Positions 25,662-35,096 are shown, numbered from the stretch's first letter. The stretch is 64,000 nucleotides of DNA from Prevotellaceae bacterium KH2P17 (GCA_900199655.1 FZRE01000003.1:62001-126000), one strand, 5' to 3'. Program-made: numbers and translations. Notes: generated by a model from the sequence alone, not told the origin.

Positions 25662-26399
25662 TTACAGAAAGCCCTGCCTCCGGAGCGCCTCCATCATGCC
25701 CTCCGACATGGCTTCGTTGTCCTTGCGCGTGTAGCGTATGTCGGTAAACACCTGCGCGAGCGTCTCCTTCCGGTTTATTTCCACAAAGTGGCGGTTCTCC
25801 GGCAGGGCCTCCTTGGGGCCGTAGAACTCGTCGATGAGGGCGGGCGTATAGTCGCGGTAGGTTTCGTGATGGATGACGGCAGCCAGCGGCAAGCGGTCGG
25901 AGAGGGGCGGCTCTTCGGCGGGCCAGCCCAGCGTGATGGTGGCTACGGGCATGACGAGGCGGGGCAGCTGCAGGATGTTGATGAGCATCTGGGGCATGTA
26001 CACCGTGGTGCCGAGGTAGCAATAGCCCAGCCCTTGCTCCTCTGCCAGGTTGCAGAAGGTTTGGCAATACAGCAGAGCGTCGGTGGCGGCGTTGATGAAA
26101 CTCAGGAAGTTGTCATATCCCGGCTCGGCTTGGCGGGTCTTGGCCCAGAGCGTGGTGCGGCGGAAGTCGGCGCAAAAGGTGAGTACCACGGGCGCTGCGG
26201 TTACCATGGGCTGGTTGAAGTGGGCAGGAGCGAGCCTCTTCTTCATCTCCTCGCTGCGTGTAATGACTACGCTGTAGAGCTGCAGGTTGCCCATGGTCTG
26301 CGTACGCTCGGCCTCTTCCAGCAAGCGCTCCAGCAGCTGGTCGCTCACAGCCTTGTCTGCATATTGGCGGATGCTCCGCCGGTTCAAAAGATTCTTCAT
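25662..26399 (-). CDS. Nitroreductase-family flavoprotein
   Basis: This 245-residue protein should bind FMN and reduce nitro groups, quinones or similar substrates with NAD(P)H. The N-terminal LLNRRSIRQYADKAVSDQLLERLLEEAERTQTMGNLQ is the typical FMN-phosphate-binding start. DALLYCQTFCNLAEEQGLGYCYLGT and MPVATITLGWPAEEP are the usual middle and late blocks. The length is somewhat greater than small nitroreductases (about 200) because of a C-terminal extension rich in charged residues. It is monocistronic and minus-strand. A CAAAGATA (reverse TATCTTTG) at 26416-26423 is its likely -7 box. The physiological substrate is unknown. Confidence 0.88.
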   Translation of the reverse strand: MKNLLNRRSIRQYADKAVSDQLLERLLEEAERTQTMGNLQLYSVVITRSEEMKKRLAPAHFNQPMVTAAPVVLTFCADFRRTTLWAKTRQAEPGYDNFLSFINAATDALLYCQTFCNLAEEQGLGYCYLGTTVYMPQMLINILQLPRLVMPVATITLGWPAEEPPLSDRLPLAAVIHHETYRDYTPALIDEFYGPKEALPENRHFVEINRKETLAQVFTDIRYTRKDNEAMSEGMMEALRRQGFL

Positions 26400-26541
26400 A
26401 GGCTTGTTTGTTTCTGCAAAGATAGTGAATTTAATTCATAATCACCTTTCGCTTCCGTTTCTACCTGCATTTTCCCGCCCAAATCCGTCCGTTTCTGTAT
26501 ATTAGTTGTCGTGTTTTACCCCGTTTCTCAATTATTATTTC

Positions 26542-26549
26542 TATCTTTG
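26542..26549 (+). promoter_or_regulatory. -7 box upstream of mcrBC
   Basis: TATCTTTG, about 170 bp before the mcrB ATG. The leader contains two tiny overlapping frames (26614-26667 and 26666-26722) linked by ATGA and TAATG overlaps into mcrB. The remainder of the gap 26400-26720 shows nothing else. Confidence 0.45.
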
Positions 26550-26720
26550 CAGACAAGAGTCAAACCAGGCTCGCTGTGCGTTTGGCAGATAGTTCTTACT
26601 GACCTGATAGAACAATGAAGAAAAACAAGGAAGGCGCAACTGTGCCGTGGCCAACCCTTATACTATGAAACAAAGGACGGGAAAGCTCCGGCTGGCAATG
26701 AGGCTGATAAAAACAAAATA

Positions 26721-28841
26721 ATGAAATTTACCTGGATACCCTTTTATCGTGAATTTGCAAGCAAACTCCTGCAATTCAAAAGTGACCGCAGTGAGCTGCT
26801 CGAACTTATCTACAGTCACCGTGACGAGCTCCAAGCCGGCTACTTGCATGACAAAGGAGGTGAGAATGATTTGTGTACGGACATAGATCCGTTTACCACG
26901 TTCGGGATATTTAACCGAAACATTACGTTTGCCAACAGGGTTAAAATCATCACAATCTTCAGGCAACTGCTGAATATCAAGGCCGATGTTCCGAGTGACT
27001 TTGAAGGCGTTCCACTTTTGAATGGGCTGAAATCGCACTTCTTTGGGTTCAGAGATCGCAGAGAACACGATGACATTCAGAGCCTTTGGAACCTGTTTGA
27101 GAAGGTGGTAAAGGGCGAGGACTTTGCCACCGAGTACAACAAAGTCATAAGGCAATACATCATTAACATTAACATCACGATGGGTTTGTTTTGGGTTCGA
27201 CCTAACGATTTTATAGCGCTCGACAGCACCAATCGCATCTATCTCAAGCAGCAGTACGGCTTACTGCTACCCAAGAAAGTACCCGATTACTCGGCATACA
27301 TGAATATTTTGAATGATATAAAAAACAAAATGGCAGCTAACAAGATAAAGGAGAAAACCTTTAGTGATATCTCGGCCAACGCCTATGTAGGCGCCCCGGC
27401 TACGAAAAAGGCAGAACAAACGTGGTACGACGATGAAATAGGAACCTGGAAAAGGCGAAAGAACATTGTACTTTATGGTGCTCCGGGAAGTGGGAAGACC
27501 TACGAAGTGCCCGAATTCGTGGTCAGACTCTGCGCTCCAGGCTTCGATGCAGATGCCGCAAGCCGCGAGGAACTCATCCGCAAGTATCACGAACTCAAGA
27601 AAGAGAAGCGGGTAATGTTTACAACCTTCCACCAGTCGATGGATTACGAGGACTGGGTAGAAGGCTTGCGGCCTGAAACGGATGACGAGAATCAAGTAAC
27701 CTACAATGTTAAAGATGGTATTTTCAAGCTGTTATGTAAAGAAGCCGAGAAACCCATCGTTACAAGCAAGCAAACGGGAATTGCCCCTGATGCGGTGGTA
27801 TGGAAAGTATCGCTTGCCGGAACGGGCGACAATCCGGTTCGTACAGACTGCATGAAGAACGGCTATATCCGCATAGGATGGGACGGTTACGGCCCCGTTA
27901 TCTCCGGGGAAACAGACTGGAGCATACACAACGGAGAAGGTAAGCAGATATTGGATGCCTACATCAACAAGATGAAAACGGGCGATATCGTGATGTCCTG
28001 CTATTCGAGCCAGACTATAGATGCCATTGGCGTTGTTACAGGTGACTATGAGTATAACGACAGTCTGCCCAATTACAAACGCGTAAGGAAAGTAAACTGG
28101 CTGCTGAAAGGCATCAATGAAAACATTGTAGAGATGAACGACGGCAAGACAATGACGCTGGGCACGGTCTACAAGCTGAACTCCATCACGCTGGATAATG
28201 TCCGTTCCATTCTTGACAAGTATAAAGCTTCGGCTCCGATGGAAGAAAATAATCGTCCCTATGTGTTGGTTATAGATGAGCTGAACCGTGGTAATGTCTC
28301 CAAAATATTAGGCGAACTCATTACTTTACTTGAGCCTGACAAGCGTAAAGGGAGGCAAAATGCAGAGAGCGTGGTGCTACCTTATTCGAAGAAAGCATTC
28401 CAGATACCTGATAACGTGTACCTCATAGCAACCATGAATACGGCCGACCGCTCGCTGGGTTCTCTGGATTACGCCGTCAGAAGGCGGTTCGCTTTCATCC
28501 CCGTTTTACCTCACGGACTGGAGGAAAATGGTTTTGACAAAGAACTCTTCAAGCAGGTGAGTAAACTGTTCATTAAGAACTTCGATGAATACGAAGCAAG
28601 TGGATGGAATCAATCTTTCAAGTTGCAGCCGTCAGAGGCTCTCTCTGTAGAGTTCAGACCTGAAGATGTGTGGATTGGGCACAGCTATTTCCTGATGAAA
28701 GACGAACAAGGCGAGGACTGCACCGGCAGTCGTTTGCGTTACGAAATCATTCCATTGCTGGAAGAATACGTCCGCGACGGCGTGCTCACAGTGGAAGCCC
28801 AGACTGTTATAGATGAATTGTACAAGCAGTTAATGGAGTAA
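26721..28841 (+). CDS. mcrB: McrB-type AAA+ GTPase with an EVE-like insertion
   Basis: This 706-residue motor subunit is part of a McrBC-type restriction system, which cuts DNA carrying modified cytosine. It has a helical N-terminal domain (about 1-200), Walker A GAPGSGKT (253-260), TTFHQSMDYEDWVEG (about 301-315), Walker B VLVIDELNRGN (515-525) and ATMNTADRSLGSLDYAVRRRF (570-590) with the sensor and arginine residues. Between Walker A and Walker B, about residues 355-480 (VVWKVSLAGTGDNPVR, IRIGWDGYGP, GDIVMSCYSSQTIDAIGVVTG) look like an EVE/PUA-type modified-base reader. The gene is visibly more AT-rich than its neighbours, consistent with horizontal transfer. An in-frame upstream extension lacks ATG, so 26721 is the best start. 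Confidence 0.88.
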   Translation: MKFTWIPFYREFASKLLQFKSDRSELLELIYSHRDELQAGYLHDKGGENDLCTDIDPFTTFGIFNRNITFANRVKIITIFRQLLNIKADVPSDFEGVPLLNGLKSHFFGFRDRREHDDIQSLWNLFEKVVKGEDFATEYNKVIRQYIININITMGLFWVRPNDFIALDSTNRIYLKQQYGLLLPKKVPDYSAYMNILNDIKNKMAANKIKEKTFSDISANAYVGAPATKKAEQTWYDDEIGTWKRRKNIVLYGAPGSGKTYEVPEFVVRLCAPGFDADAASREELIRKYHELKKEKRVMFTTFHQSMDYEDWVEGLRPETDDENQVTYNVKDGIFKLLCKEAEKPIVTSKQTGIAPDAVVWKVSLAGTGDNPVRTDCMKNGYIRIGWDGYGPVISGETDWSIHNGEGKQILDAYINKMKTGDIVMSCYSSQTIDAIGVVTGDYEYNDSLPNYKRVRKVNWLLKGINENIVEMNDGKTMTLGTVYKLNSITLDNVRSILDKYKASAPMEENNRPYVLVIDELNRGNVSKILGELITLLEPDKRKGRQNAESVVLPYSKKAFQIPDNVYLIATMNTADRSLGSLDYAVRRRFAFIPVLPHGLEENGFDKELFKQVSKLFIKNFDEYEASGWNQSFKLQPSEALSVEFRPEDVWIGHSYFLMKDEQGEDCTGSRLRYEIIPLLEEYVRDGVLTVEAQTVIDELYKQLME

Positions 28842-30154
28842 TGAATGTCATCAAACTGAAAGAGCAGATGCCCGAAAATACGTTACTCGGTCAGCCGGAA
28901 AGGGACAGTGTGCTTCCCTACATGGCTGACGGAGAGGAAATAACGTGTCAGGTAAGAAGAGGAAGCAATGACAGCGAACTCTGCCTAAAGATAGTTCGGA
29001 AAGGAAACGACATTGCGGCCACCGGATCGTACTTCGTAGGCACTGATTGGATTAGAGAGAAAGAACTGGCCGTGCTGTTAAGTCCGAAGATGAACGACGA
29101 CTTTGAAGTGGACTGTGTCCGCATGCTGAATGAGGCACTCTCGGATCCCGCAAACTTCTCACATCTCGAAGGTCTGCTCACTATCCGCTTTGACAAACCG
29201 CCCATACGCATAAACCAGAAGCAGGATTTCTTGAGTATTTTCTTGATCACGGAGTATCTGCACCTGTTGCAGTGCATTGTAAGAAAGGGACTAAAGAAAA
29301 GTTTCTATGTCGTGGAAGACAATCTGAAAGGCAAGCTCAAGGGGCGTATTCTCATTGGTAAGAATATACACGAAAACCTGACAAAGGGACTCGTGAGCAA
29401 CAACGTGTGCCGTTTTCAGGTCTATGACATTGACTCTGAGGAGAACAGAATCCTCAAGAAGGCCTTGCGGTTTTGTGAGAAACAGCTGGAAATGTACCCT
29501 GATACGCTCAACATTTCGTCTTTGAAAGCTAACGTGCGCTATGTAAAGCCCAGCTTTGCGCAAGTGAGCGATGAGGTAAGTGTAAAGACAATTAAGGCTT
29601 TCAAGGGTAATCCGATGTTCAAGGAATACAACTTGGCGGTTGAGTTTGCAAGGTTATTGCTACACCGTTACAGCTATGATATTACCCTTGCAGGACGGGA
29701 AGAGATAGATACTCCACCATTTTGGATAGACATGAGCAAGCTTTTCGAACTGTATGTGTTCTGTCGTTTACGAGCGATATTTACCGTAAAGAATGAAGTA
29801 AAGTATCATTTCAAAGCCCACCGGCAGGAACTTGACTTTCTGCTTAAGCCCACACAATGGCCAGACCCCTATGTGATAGATGTTAAATACAAGCCAAGGT
29901 ACAAGGGTAGTGGCGGCATATCGATGGACGATGCAAGGGAAGTGAGCGGTTACGCAAGGCTTAACAAAGTATATGAAGAACTGGGATTGGGGGAAAACGA
30001 AGCACTGCCGATAAAGTGCCTAATCATTTATCCGAACCAAGAACAAGAAGAACAATTCACCATTACAAAGGAACAGGAACCAGTATTTGATAAAATCCCG
30101 GGCTATGTAAGGTTCTATAAAATAGGTATTAGGCTTCCCGTAATAAATGGATAA
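28841..30154 (+). CDS. mcrC: McrC-type nuclease subunit
   Basis: This 437-residue partner supplies DNA cleavage and stimulates the McrB GTPase. The McrC core is visible from about residue 120. The segment DMSKLFELYVFCRLR (297-310), ELDFLLKP (330-337) and YVIDVKYK (344-351) give the PD-(D/E)xK nuclease pattern with D332, D347 and K349 as likely catalytic residues. The start codon overlaps the mcrB stop by one base (TAATG), which implies coupled translation. Base composition matches mcrB and differs from flanking housekeeping genes. The N-terminal 100 residues probably hold the McrB-contacting domain (inference). Confidence 0.88.
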   Translation: MNVIKLKEQMPENTLLGQPERDSVLPYMADGEEITCQVRRGSNDSELCLKIVRKGNDIAATGSYFVGTDWIREKELAVLLSPKMNDDFEVDCVRMLNEALSDPANFSHLEGLLTIRFDKPPIRINQKQDFLSIFLITEYLHLLQCIVRKGLKKSFYVVEDNLKGKLKGRILIGKNIHENLTKGLVSNNVCRFQVYDIDSEENRILKKALRFCEKQLEMYPDTLNISSLKANVRYVKPSFAQVSDEVSVKTIKAFKGNPMFKEYNLAVEFARLLLHRYSYDITLAGREEIDTPPFWIDMSKLFELYVFCRLRAIFTVKNEVKYHFKAHRQELDFLLKPTQWPDPYVIDVKYKPRYKGSGGISMDDAREVSGYARLNKVYEELGLGENEALPIKCLIIYPNQEQEEQFTITKEQEPVFDKIPGYVRFYKIGIRLPVING

Positions 30155-30280
30155 CAAGCAATTGCCTGCTTTGTGGGAACGTTTCTATTCACTTTTTTGT
30201 GCCTGCAGACCGACTTCTGCAGTCTGTCGACACAATATTGCAGCACTCTCTCATATTACAACCGCATTAAAAGACATGTA

Positions 30281-30296
30281 TGTGTACTTGTACACA
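30281..30296. promoter_or_regulatory. 16-bp palindrome downstream of mcrC
   Basis: TGTGTACTTGTACACA is a dyad of two 7-bp arms with a TT centre. It lies in the 679-bp gap 30155-30833 and could be an operator. No neighbouring promoter is tied to it. Confidence 0.25.
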
Positions 30297-30431
30297 GCAG
30301 GGTGCGAACAACGTGAAGCTGCCTGATAGAAGCAACCGTAAGGTCGTGGTGCCATAGAGAAGAGTACAGGCGGGCATATTCTGTAAGTTACTGTGTTCCA
30401 ATCACTTTTCGTAATGGCATTTTTTCGGTTT

Positions 30432-30519
30432 GATAGAGCTGTGCTTCAACGGCTTTGAACGATAGCTCCAAGGCTGCCGAAGCATAGCTTCAAGCCCCTT
30501 GAAGCATAACACCTACACG
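30432..30519. repeat. 22-bp palindromic array, locus 5 (4 units)
   Basis: Units start at 30432, 30454, 30476 and 30498. The best is CCGAAGCATAGCTTCAAG. The last unit keeps only its left arm (CTTGAAGCATAACACC) and may be decaying. Confidence 0.75.
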
Positions 30520-30735
30520 ACGGCTGCAATCATGTCTGAATCCGGTTACTTGTTCGGAGTGTTTTTCCGCAGCATCAATAGACTCGTTGCAGATGAACAT
30601 AAGATAGCTGTTGGTGCACTTGGCTAACGCTCGTTTGTAGTATTCGCGTTTATAAAAAGCAGAAGTTGAACGGGTTGGAGGATTTTGTTCGTTGAATACT
30701 ATCTTAGAGTTGACGGTTTTGGATAACTTTTGTTA
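30490..30735 (-). pseudogene. Possible gene remnant, unknown
   Basis: On the minus strand a frame of about 80 codons ends at 30490 and reads like protein (for example AFYKREYYKRALAKC and YLMFICNESIDAAEKHSEQ). It lacks a good ATG and its end lies in the 22-bp array. A short ATG-started frame just upstream is in another phase, suggesting a frameshift. It may be the tail of a degraded gene brought in with mcrBC. I recognise no family. Confidence 0.25.
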
Positions 30736-30790
30736 TCATTTTATCTATTAAATTTTCTTTTTTTGTTTTCCTTATATGGAAAAATAATCG

Positions 30791-30798
30791 TAGCTTTG
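30791..30798 (+). promoter_or_regulatory. -7 box of the ribonucleotide reductase gene
   Basis: TAGCTTTG in an AT-rich stretch, 35 bp before the ATG. A TTTG lies at 30762-30765, rather far (25 bp). No cobalamin riboswitch is visible although the enzyme is B12-dependent. Confidence 0.45.
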
Positions 30799-30833
30799 CA
30801 ATCGCGAAGAACGATTAATCTAAACAACAGATA

Positions 30834-33413
30834 ATGGAAAAATTAAAGACTTACTCATTTGAGGAGGCTTACCAAGACACGCTGAAGTATTTTGGCGGTG
30901 ATGAGCTGGCAGCCAGGGTTTGGGTGAACAAGTATGCGATGAAAGACAGCTTCGGGAACATCTTCGAGAAGTCTCCGGCCGACATGCACTGGCGTATCGC
31001 CAACGAGATTGCACGTATTGAGAACAAGTACAAGAACCCTCTCAAGGCGCAGGAGATATTCGATTTGCTCGATCATTTCCGCTACATAGTTCCTGCGGGC
31101 AGCCCTATGACGGGCATAGGCAACGACCATCAGGTGGCCAGTTTGAGCAACTGCTTTGTCATCGGGCTTGATGGAAACGCCGATTCTTATGGCGCCATCA
31201 TGAAGATAGACGAGGAGCAGGTGCAGCTGATGAAGCGCCGCGGCGGCGTGGGTCACGACTTGAGCCACATTCGCCCGGCCGGTTCACCGGTCAATAACTC
31301 GGCACTCACCAGCACTGGTCTTGTGCCTTTCATGGAGCGTTACAGCAATTCGACCCGCGAGGTGGCCCAGGACGGCCGGCGCGGAGCACTGATGCTGTCC
31401 GTCAGCATCAAGCATCCGGACAGCGAGGCTTTCATCGATGCCAAGATGACGGAGGGCAAGGTGACGGGCGCCAACGTATCTGTAAAGATTGACGACGAGT
31501 TCATGCAGGCTGCCGTTGACGACAAGCCGTACGTTCAGCAGTTCCCCATCACGGGCAACAAACCCTTTGTAAAGAAGGAAATTTCAGCTCGCAAGCTGTG
31601 GGAGAAGATTGTTCACAATGCCTGGAAGAGTGCTGAACCGGGCGTGCTGTTCTGGGATACCATCATCCGTGAGAGCATTCCCGACTGCTATGCCGAACTC
31701 GGTTTCCGCACGGTGAGCACTAATCCCTGCGGCGAGATACCGCTCTGCCCTTACGATTCGTGCCGGCTGCTGAGCATCAACCTGTACAGCTACGTGGTGA
31801 ACCCGTTCACTAAGGATGCTTACTTCGACTTCGACAAGTTCAGGAAGCATGTTCAGCTGGCCCAGCGCATCATGGACGACATCGTTGACCTGGAGATGGA
31901 GAAGATTGACCTGATAATGGAAAAGATAGGAACCGACCCTCAGAACGAGGAGGTTAAAACCACCGAGCGCCATCTCTGGGAAAAGATTAAACGTAAGAGC
32001 GGCATGGGTCGCCGTACTGGTGTGGGCATTACGGCCGAAGGAGACATGATAGCAGCCATGGGATTGCGTTACGGCACCGAGGAAGCTACGGACTTCGCAG
32101 TGAGCGTACACAAAGCTCTGGCGCTGAATGCTTACCGCTCTTCGGTGACAATGGCTAAGGAGCGCGGCGCTTTCGAAATCTATGACGCCAAGCGGGAAGA
32201 GAAGAATCCTTTCGTAAACCGCCTCAAGGAAGCCGACCCCGAGCTGTATGCGGACATGGCGAAGTATGGCCGCCGCAACATTGCCTGCCTGACCATAGCC
32301 CCTACGGGCACCACTTCGCTCATGACGCAGACCACGAGCGGCATCGAACCTGTATTCATGCCGGTGTACAAACGCCGCCGCAAAGTGAACCCCAACGATA
32401 CTGACGTGCATGTTGACTTCGTGGACGAGGTGGGTGACAGCTTTGAAGAGTACATCGTATATCATAGCAAATTCCTTGAATGGATGAAGATTAACGGCAT
32501 CGATACCACCAAGAAATACACGCAGGAGGAAATCGATGCCCTCGTAGCTCGTTCTCCTTATTATAAAGCAACGGCCAATGACGTAGACTGGCTGATGAAG
32601 GTCAAGATGCAGGGTGCTATCCAGAAGTGGGTTGACCATTCCATATCAGTTACCGTGAACCTGCCCAACAACGTCGATGAAGCATTGGTTAACAAGCTCT
32701 ATGTGGAAGCTTGGCGCAGCGGATGCAAGGGCTGCACCATCTATCGAGACGGCAGTCGGTCGGGCGTAATGATTTCTGTATCAAAGGAAGACAAGAAGAA
32801 GGCCGAGCACAAAGAAGCTCCCGAGCCGCTCACCACACCTACTCCGGAGCACCTGCATGCCGAGGTCACCGAGGTAAGACCAAAGGAGCTGGAGTGCGAC
32901 GTGGTACGTTTTCAGAACAATAAGGAGAAGTGGGTGGCCTTTGTAGGCCTGCTCGACAACTATCCCTACGAGATTTTTACCGGCTTGCAGGACGACGACG
33001 AGGGTATCATGATACCCAAGAGCGTGACCAAGGGCAAGATAATCAAGCAGACATGTGACGACGGCAGCCACCGTTATGACTTCCAGTTCGTGAACAAACG
33101 CGGCTACAAGACGACCGTTGAAGGACTGAGCGAGAAGTTCAATCCCGAGTATTGGAACTACGCCAAGCTCATCTCCGGCGTGCTGCGATACCGCATGCCG
33201 ATTGACCATGTCATCAAGTTGGTCAGCTCGCTGCAGCTCAAGGACGAGAGCATCAACACCTGGAAGAACGGCGTGGAGCGTGCCCTGAAGAAGTACATCG
33301 TAGACGGCACTACCGCCAAAGGCCAGAAGTGCCCCGTCTGCGGGCATGAAACTCTGGTCTACCAGGAGGGCTGTCTGATTTGTACTAACTGCGGAGCAAG
33401 CCGCTGCGGATGA
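30834..33413 (+). CDS. nrdJ: Adenosylcobalamin-dependent (class II) ribonucleoside reductase
   Basis: This 859-residue enzyme makes deoxyribonucleotides using a B12-generated radical and needs no oxygen. Key blocks are SLSNCFVIG, RRGGVGHDLSHIRPAGSPVNN, STNPCGEIPLCPYDSCRLLSINL (active-site Cys and Glu), and TIAPTGTTSLMTQTTSGIEPVF. The Cys in SNC and the Cys near the C-terminus are the usual redox pair. The C-terminal tail ends in a zinc-ribbon-like CPVCGHE and CTNCGASRCG. The gene overlaps folB by 4 bases. Length fits the Bacteroidetes form. No second RNR subunit gene is nearby, as expected for class II. Confidence 0.92.
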   Translation: MEKLKTYSFEEAYQDTLKYFGGDELAARVWVNKYAMKDSFGNIFEKSPADMHWRIANEIARIENKYKNPLKAQEIFDLLDHFRYIVPAGSPMTGIGNDHQVASLSNCFVIGLDGNADSYGAIMKIDEEQVQLMKRRGGVGHDLSHIRPAGSPVNNSALTSTGLVPFMERYSNSTREVAQDGRRGALMLSVSIKHPDSEAFIDAKMTEGKVTGANVSVKIDDEFMQAAVDDKPYVQQFPITGNKPFVKKEISARKLWEKIVHNAWKSAEPGVLFWDTIIRESIPDCYAELGFRTVSTNPCGEIPLCPYDSCRLLSINLYSYVVNPFTKDAYFDFDKFRKHVQLAQRIMDDIVDLEMEKIDLIMEKIGTDPQNEEVKTTERHLWEKIKRKSGMGRRTGVGITAEGDMIAAMGLRYGTEEATDFAVSVHKALALNAYRSSVTMAKERGAFEIYDAKREEKNPFVNRLKEADPELYADMAKYGRRNIACLTIAPTGTTSLMTQTTSGIEPVFMPVYKRRRKVNPNDTDVHVDFVDEVGDSFEEYIVYHSKFLEWMKINGIDTTKKYTQEEIDALVARSPYYKATANDVDWLMKVKMQGAIQKWVDHSISVTVNLPNNVDEALVNKLYVEAWRSGCKGCTIYRDGSRSGVMISVSKEDKKKAEHKEAPEPLTTPTPEHLHAEVTEVRPKELECDVVRFQNNKEKWVAFVGLLDNYPYEIFTGLQDDDEGIMIPKSVTKGKIIKQTCDDGSHRYDFQFVNKRGYKTTVEGLSEKFNPEYWNYAKLISGVLRYRMPIDHVIKLVSSLQLKDESINTWKNGVERALKKYIVDGTTAKGQKCPVCGHETLVYQEGCLICTNCGASRCG

Positions 33414-33793
33414 TGAACATACAATCAAGCTATATATTTTTGCGTAACCTGCGGTTTCATGCCAGCCACGGCGTGTTGCCGCAGGAACGCGTTACAGGCA
33501 ACGACTACGAAGTCAGCCTGCGCATAGGCTACGACCTGGGCCGTGCCATGCGCACCGACGATGTTGCCGATACGCTCAACTATGCGGATGTTTACCGGCT
33601 GGTGGAGCAGGAGATGAGCGTGCCCGCCAACCTGCTGGAGCGGGTTGCCTGCCGCATGGCAGAGCGCCTCTTCCGCACCTATCCCGCAGTTACCTCGCTC
33701 GACCTTTGGCTCACAAAGCTCAATCCACCGATGGGAGCCGATGCCGACGGAGCGGGCGTTGAACTTCACTTAATAAATGATAAAACTGATTAG
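33410..33793 (+). CDS. folB: Dihydroneopterin aldolase
   Basis: This 127-residue enzyme converts dihydroneopterin to hydroxymethyl-dihydropterin in folate synthesis. It carries the family opening IFLRNLRFHASHGVLPQERVTGNDYEV, DDVADTLNYADVY and LLERVACRMAERLF with the substrate-anchoring Glu, and the late WLTKLNPPMG. The ATG at 33410 overlaps the nrdJ stop; the next codon (33413) is also ATG. Overlap with nrdJ links folate and deoxynucleotide supply on one transcript. Confidence 0.9.
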   Translation: MMNIQSSYIFLRNLRFHASHGVLPQERVTGNDYEVSLRIGYDLGRAMRTDDVADTLNYADVYRLVEQEMSVPANLLERVACRMAERLFRTYPAVTSLDLWLTKLNPPMGADADGAGVELHLINDKTD

Positions 33794-33821
33794 AAGATAC
33801 CGGTTTTAGTAAAATAATCGT

Positions 33822-33829
33822 TATTTTTG
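33822..33829 (+). promoter_or_regulatory. -7 box for the amidase gene
   Basis: TATTTTTG 20 bp ahead of the amidase ATG, with a TTTT stretch at 33804-33807 near the -33 position. Confidence 0.4.
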
Positions 33830-33848
33830 CAGATACTTTCATGTCGGT

Positions 33849-35078
33849 ATGAGTAAGAAGATACTGTTCTCCATCCTGTCTTTGATGTTGTTTGCCGCCG
33901 TTAACATGGCAGCAGCCAAGCGTTTTACGCTCGTGATAGATGCCGGACACGGCGGTCACGATACCGGCGCCATGGGCACTATATCCAAGGAGAAGGACCT
34001 CACGCTAAGATATGCCCTGGCCTTCGGCCGTATCATCGAGAAGAAATGCCCCGACGTAAAAGTCATCTACACCCGTAAGCGCGACACGTTCATCAAGTTG
34101 CACGAACGTGCCGAGATTGCCAACCGCAACAAAGCCGACCTTTTTGTATCCGTTCACATCAACGCCGTGAGCGGAAGCCGCAGCGTGCGCGGATACCAGA
34201 CGTGGACGCTGGGCAACGGACAGCGCACCGGCAACAAGGGCATCAAGGAGAACCTGGAAGTTGCCAAGCGTGAGAACTCCGTCATCTATCTCGAAAAAGA
34301 CTACCGCACTACCTACAAGGGCTTCGACCCCAACTCTGCAGAGAGCGACATCATGTTCGAGTTCATAGCCGACAAGTACCGCGAGCAGAGCGTGGAGTTT
34401 GCCAAGTATCTGCAGCTCGAAATAGTGAACGCCACCGGCCGACAGAACGGCGGAGCCCACCAGAACAACCTGGCAGTGCTCCGGCTCACCTCTATGCCGA
34501 GTTGCCTCATGGAGCTTGGGTTCATCTCAACGCCCGATGAGGAAGTCTTCATGAACTCCGACAGGGCCGTAGACCTTTATGCCCGCGGCTTCTACAACGC
34601 CTTTGTAACCTACAAGAACCGCCACGACACCAGCCAAACCATACCCTACAAGATAGAGGAGGTGAAGCATAACGAGCTGCCGCAGATAGTTCCCGACGTT
34701 TACAAGGAGAAGCCCGAACCGCAGCCACAGCCTGCCCCGGCCCGTACGGAGGGCGCAGAGAGCAGCGCTCCCTCACCCGCACAGGCCGCTCCGGAGATAG
34801 ATGCCAGCCGCCCGGTGTTCAAGGTTCAGCTCTTTGCCAGCACCCGGAGGTTCAGTCCGGAGGATAAAATCTTCCGCGGACTCACGGGCTGCGAATACTA
34901 CACCGACGGCCGTCTGCTCAAGTACACCTACGGAGCCAGCAACAACTACGACGAGGTGGTGCGCCTAAGGAAGAACATCAGCACGCTCTTCCCCGACGCT
35001 TTCGTCATCGCCTTCAGGCAAGGCGTAAGGATGGATGTGAACGAAGCCATACGCGAATACAAGAATCAGAGAAAGTAA
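33849..35078 (+). CDS. N-acetylmuramoyl-L-alanine amidase with SPOR-like tail
   Basis: This 409-residue periplasmic enzyme cuts the amide bond between MurNAc and the peptide stem. After a signal peptide (to about residue 23) comes an Amidase_3 domain: LVIDAGHGGHDTGA, a conserved Glu in SKEKDLT, LFVSVHINA, and MELGFISTPDE with the catalytic Glu. A Pro/Ala/Glu-rich linker (about 290-325) leads to a C-terminal segment (VFKVQLFASTRRF, about 325-409) that resembles a SPOR peptidoglycan-binding domain. This domain order suits a septal cell-separation amidase. The next gene follows after 18 bp. Confidence 0.92.
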   Translation: MSKKILFSILSLMLFAAVNMAAAKRFTLVIDAGHGGHDTGAMGTISKEKDLTLRYALAFGRIIEKKCPDVKVIYTRKRDTFIKLHERAEIANRNKADLFVSVHINAVSGSRSVRGYQTWTLGNGQRTGNKGIKENLEVAKRENSVIYLEKDYRTTYKGFDPNSAESDIMFEFIADKYREQSVEFAKYLQLEIVNATGRQNGGAHQNNLAVLRLTSMPSCLMELGFISTPDEEVFMNSDRAVDLYARGFYNAFVTYKNRHDTSQTIPYKIEEVKHNELPQIVPDVYKEKPEPQPQPAPARTEGAESSAPSPAQAAPEIDASRPVFKVQLFASTRRFSPEDKIFRGLTGCEYYTDGRLLKYTYGASNNYDEVVRLRKNISTLFPDAFVIAFRQGVRMDVNEAIREYKNQRK

Positions 35079-35096
35079 GACAAGCGAAACAGCAAT

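Noticed and set aside
30600..30833. Cobalamin riboswitch ahead of nrdJ
   Set aside because: No B12-box-like conserved block could be found in the leader.
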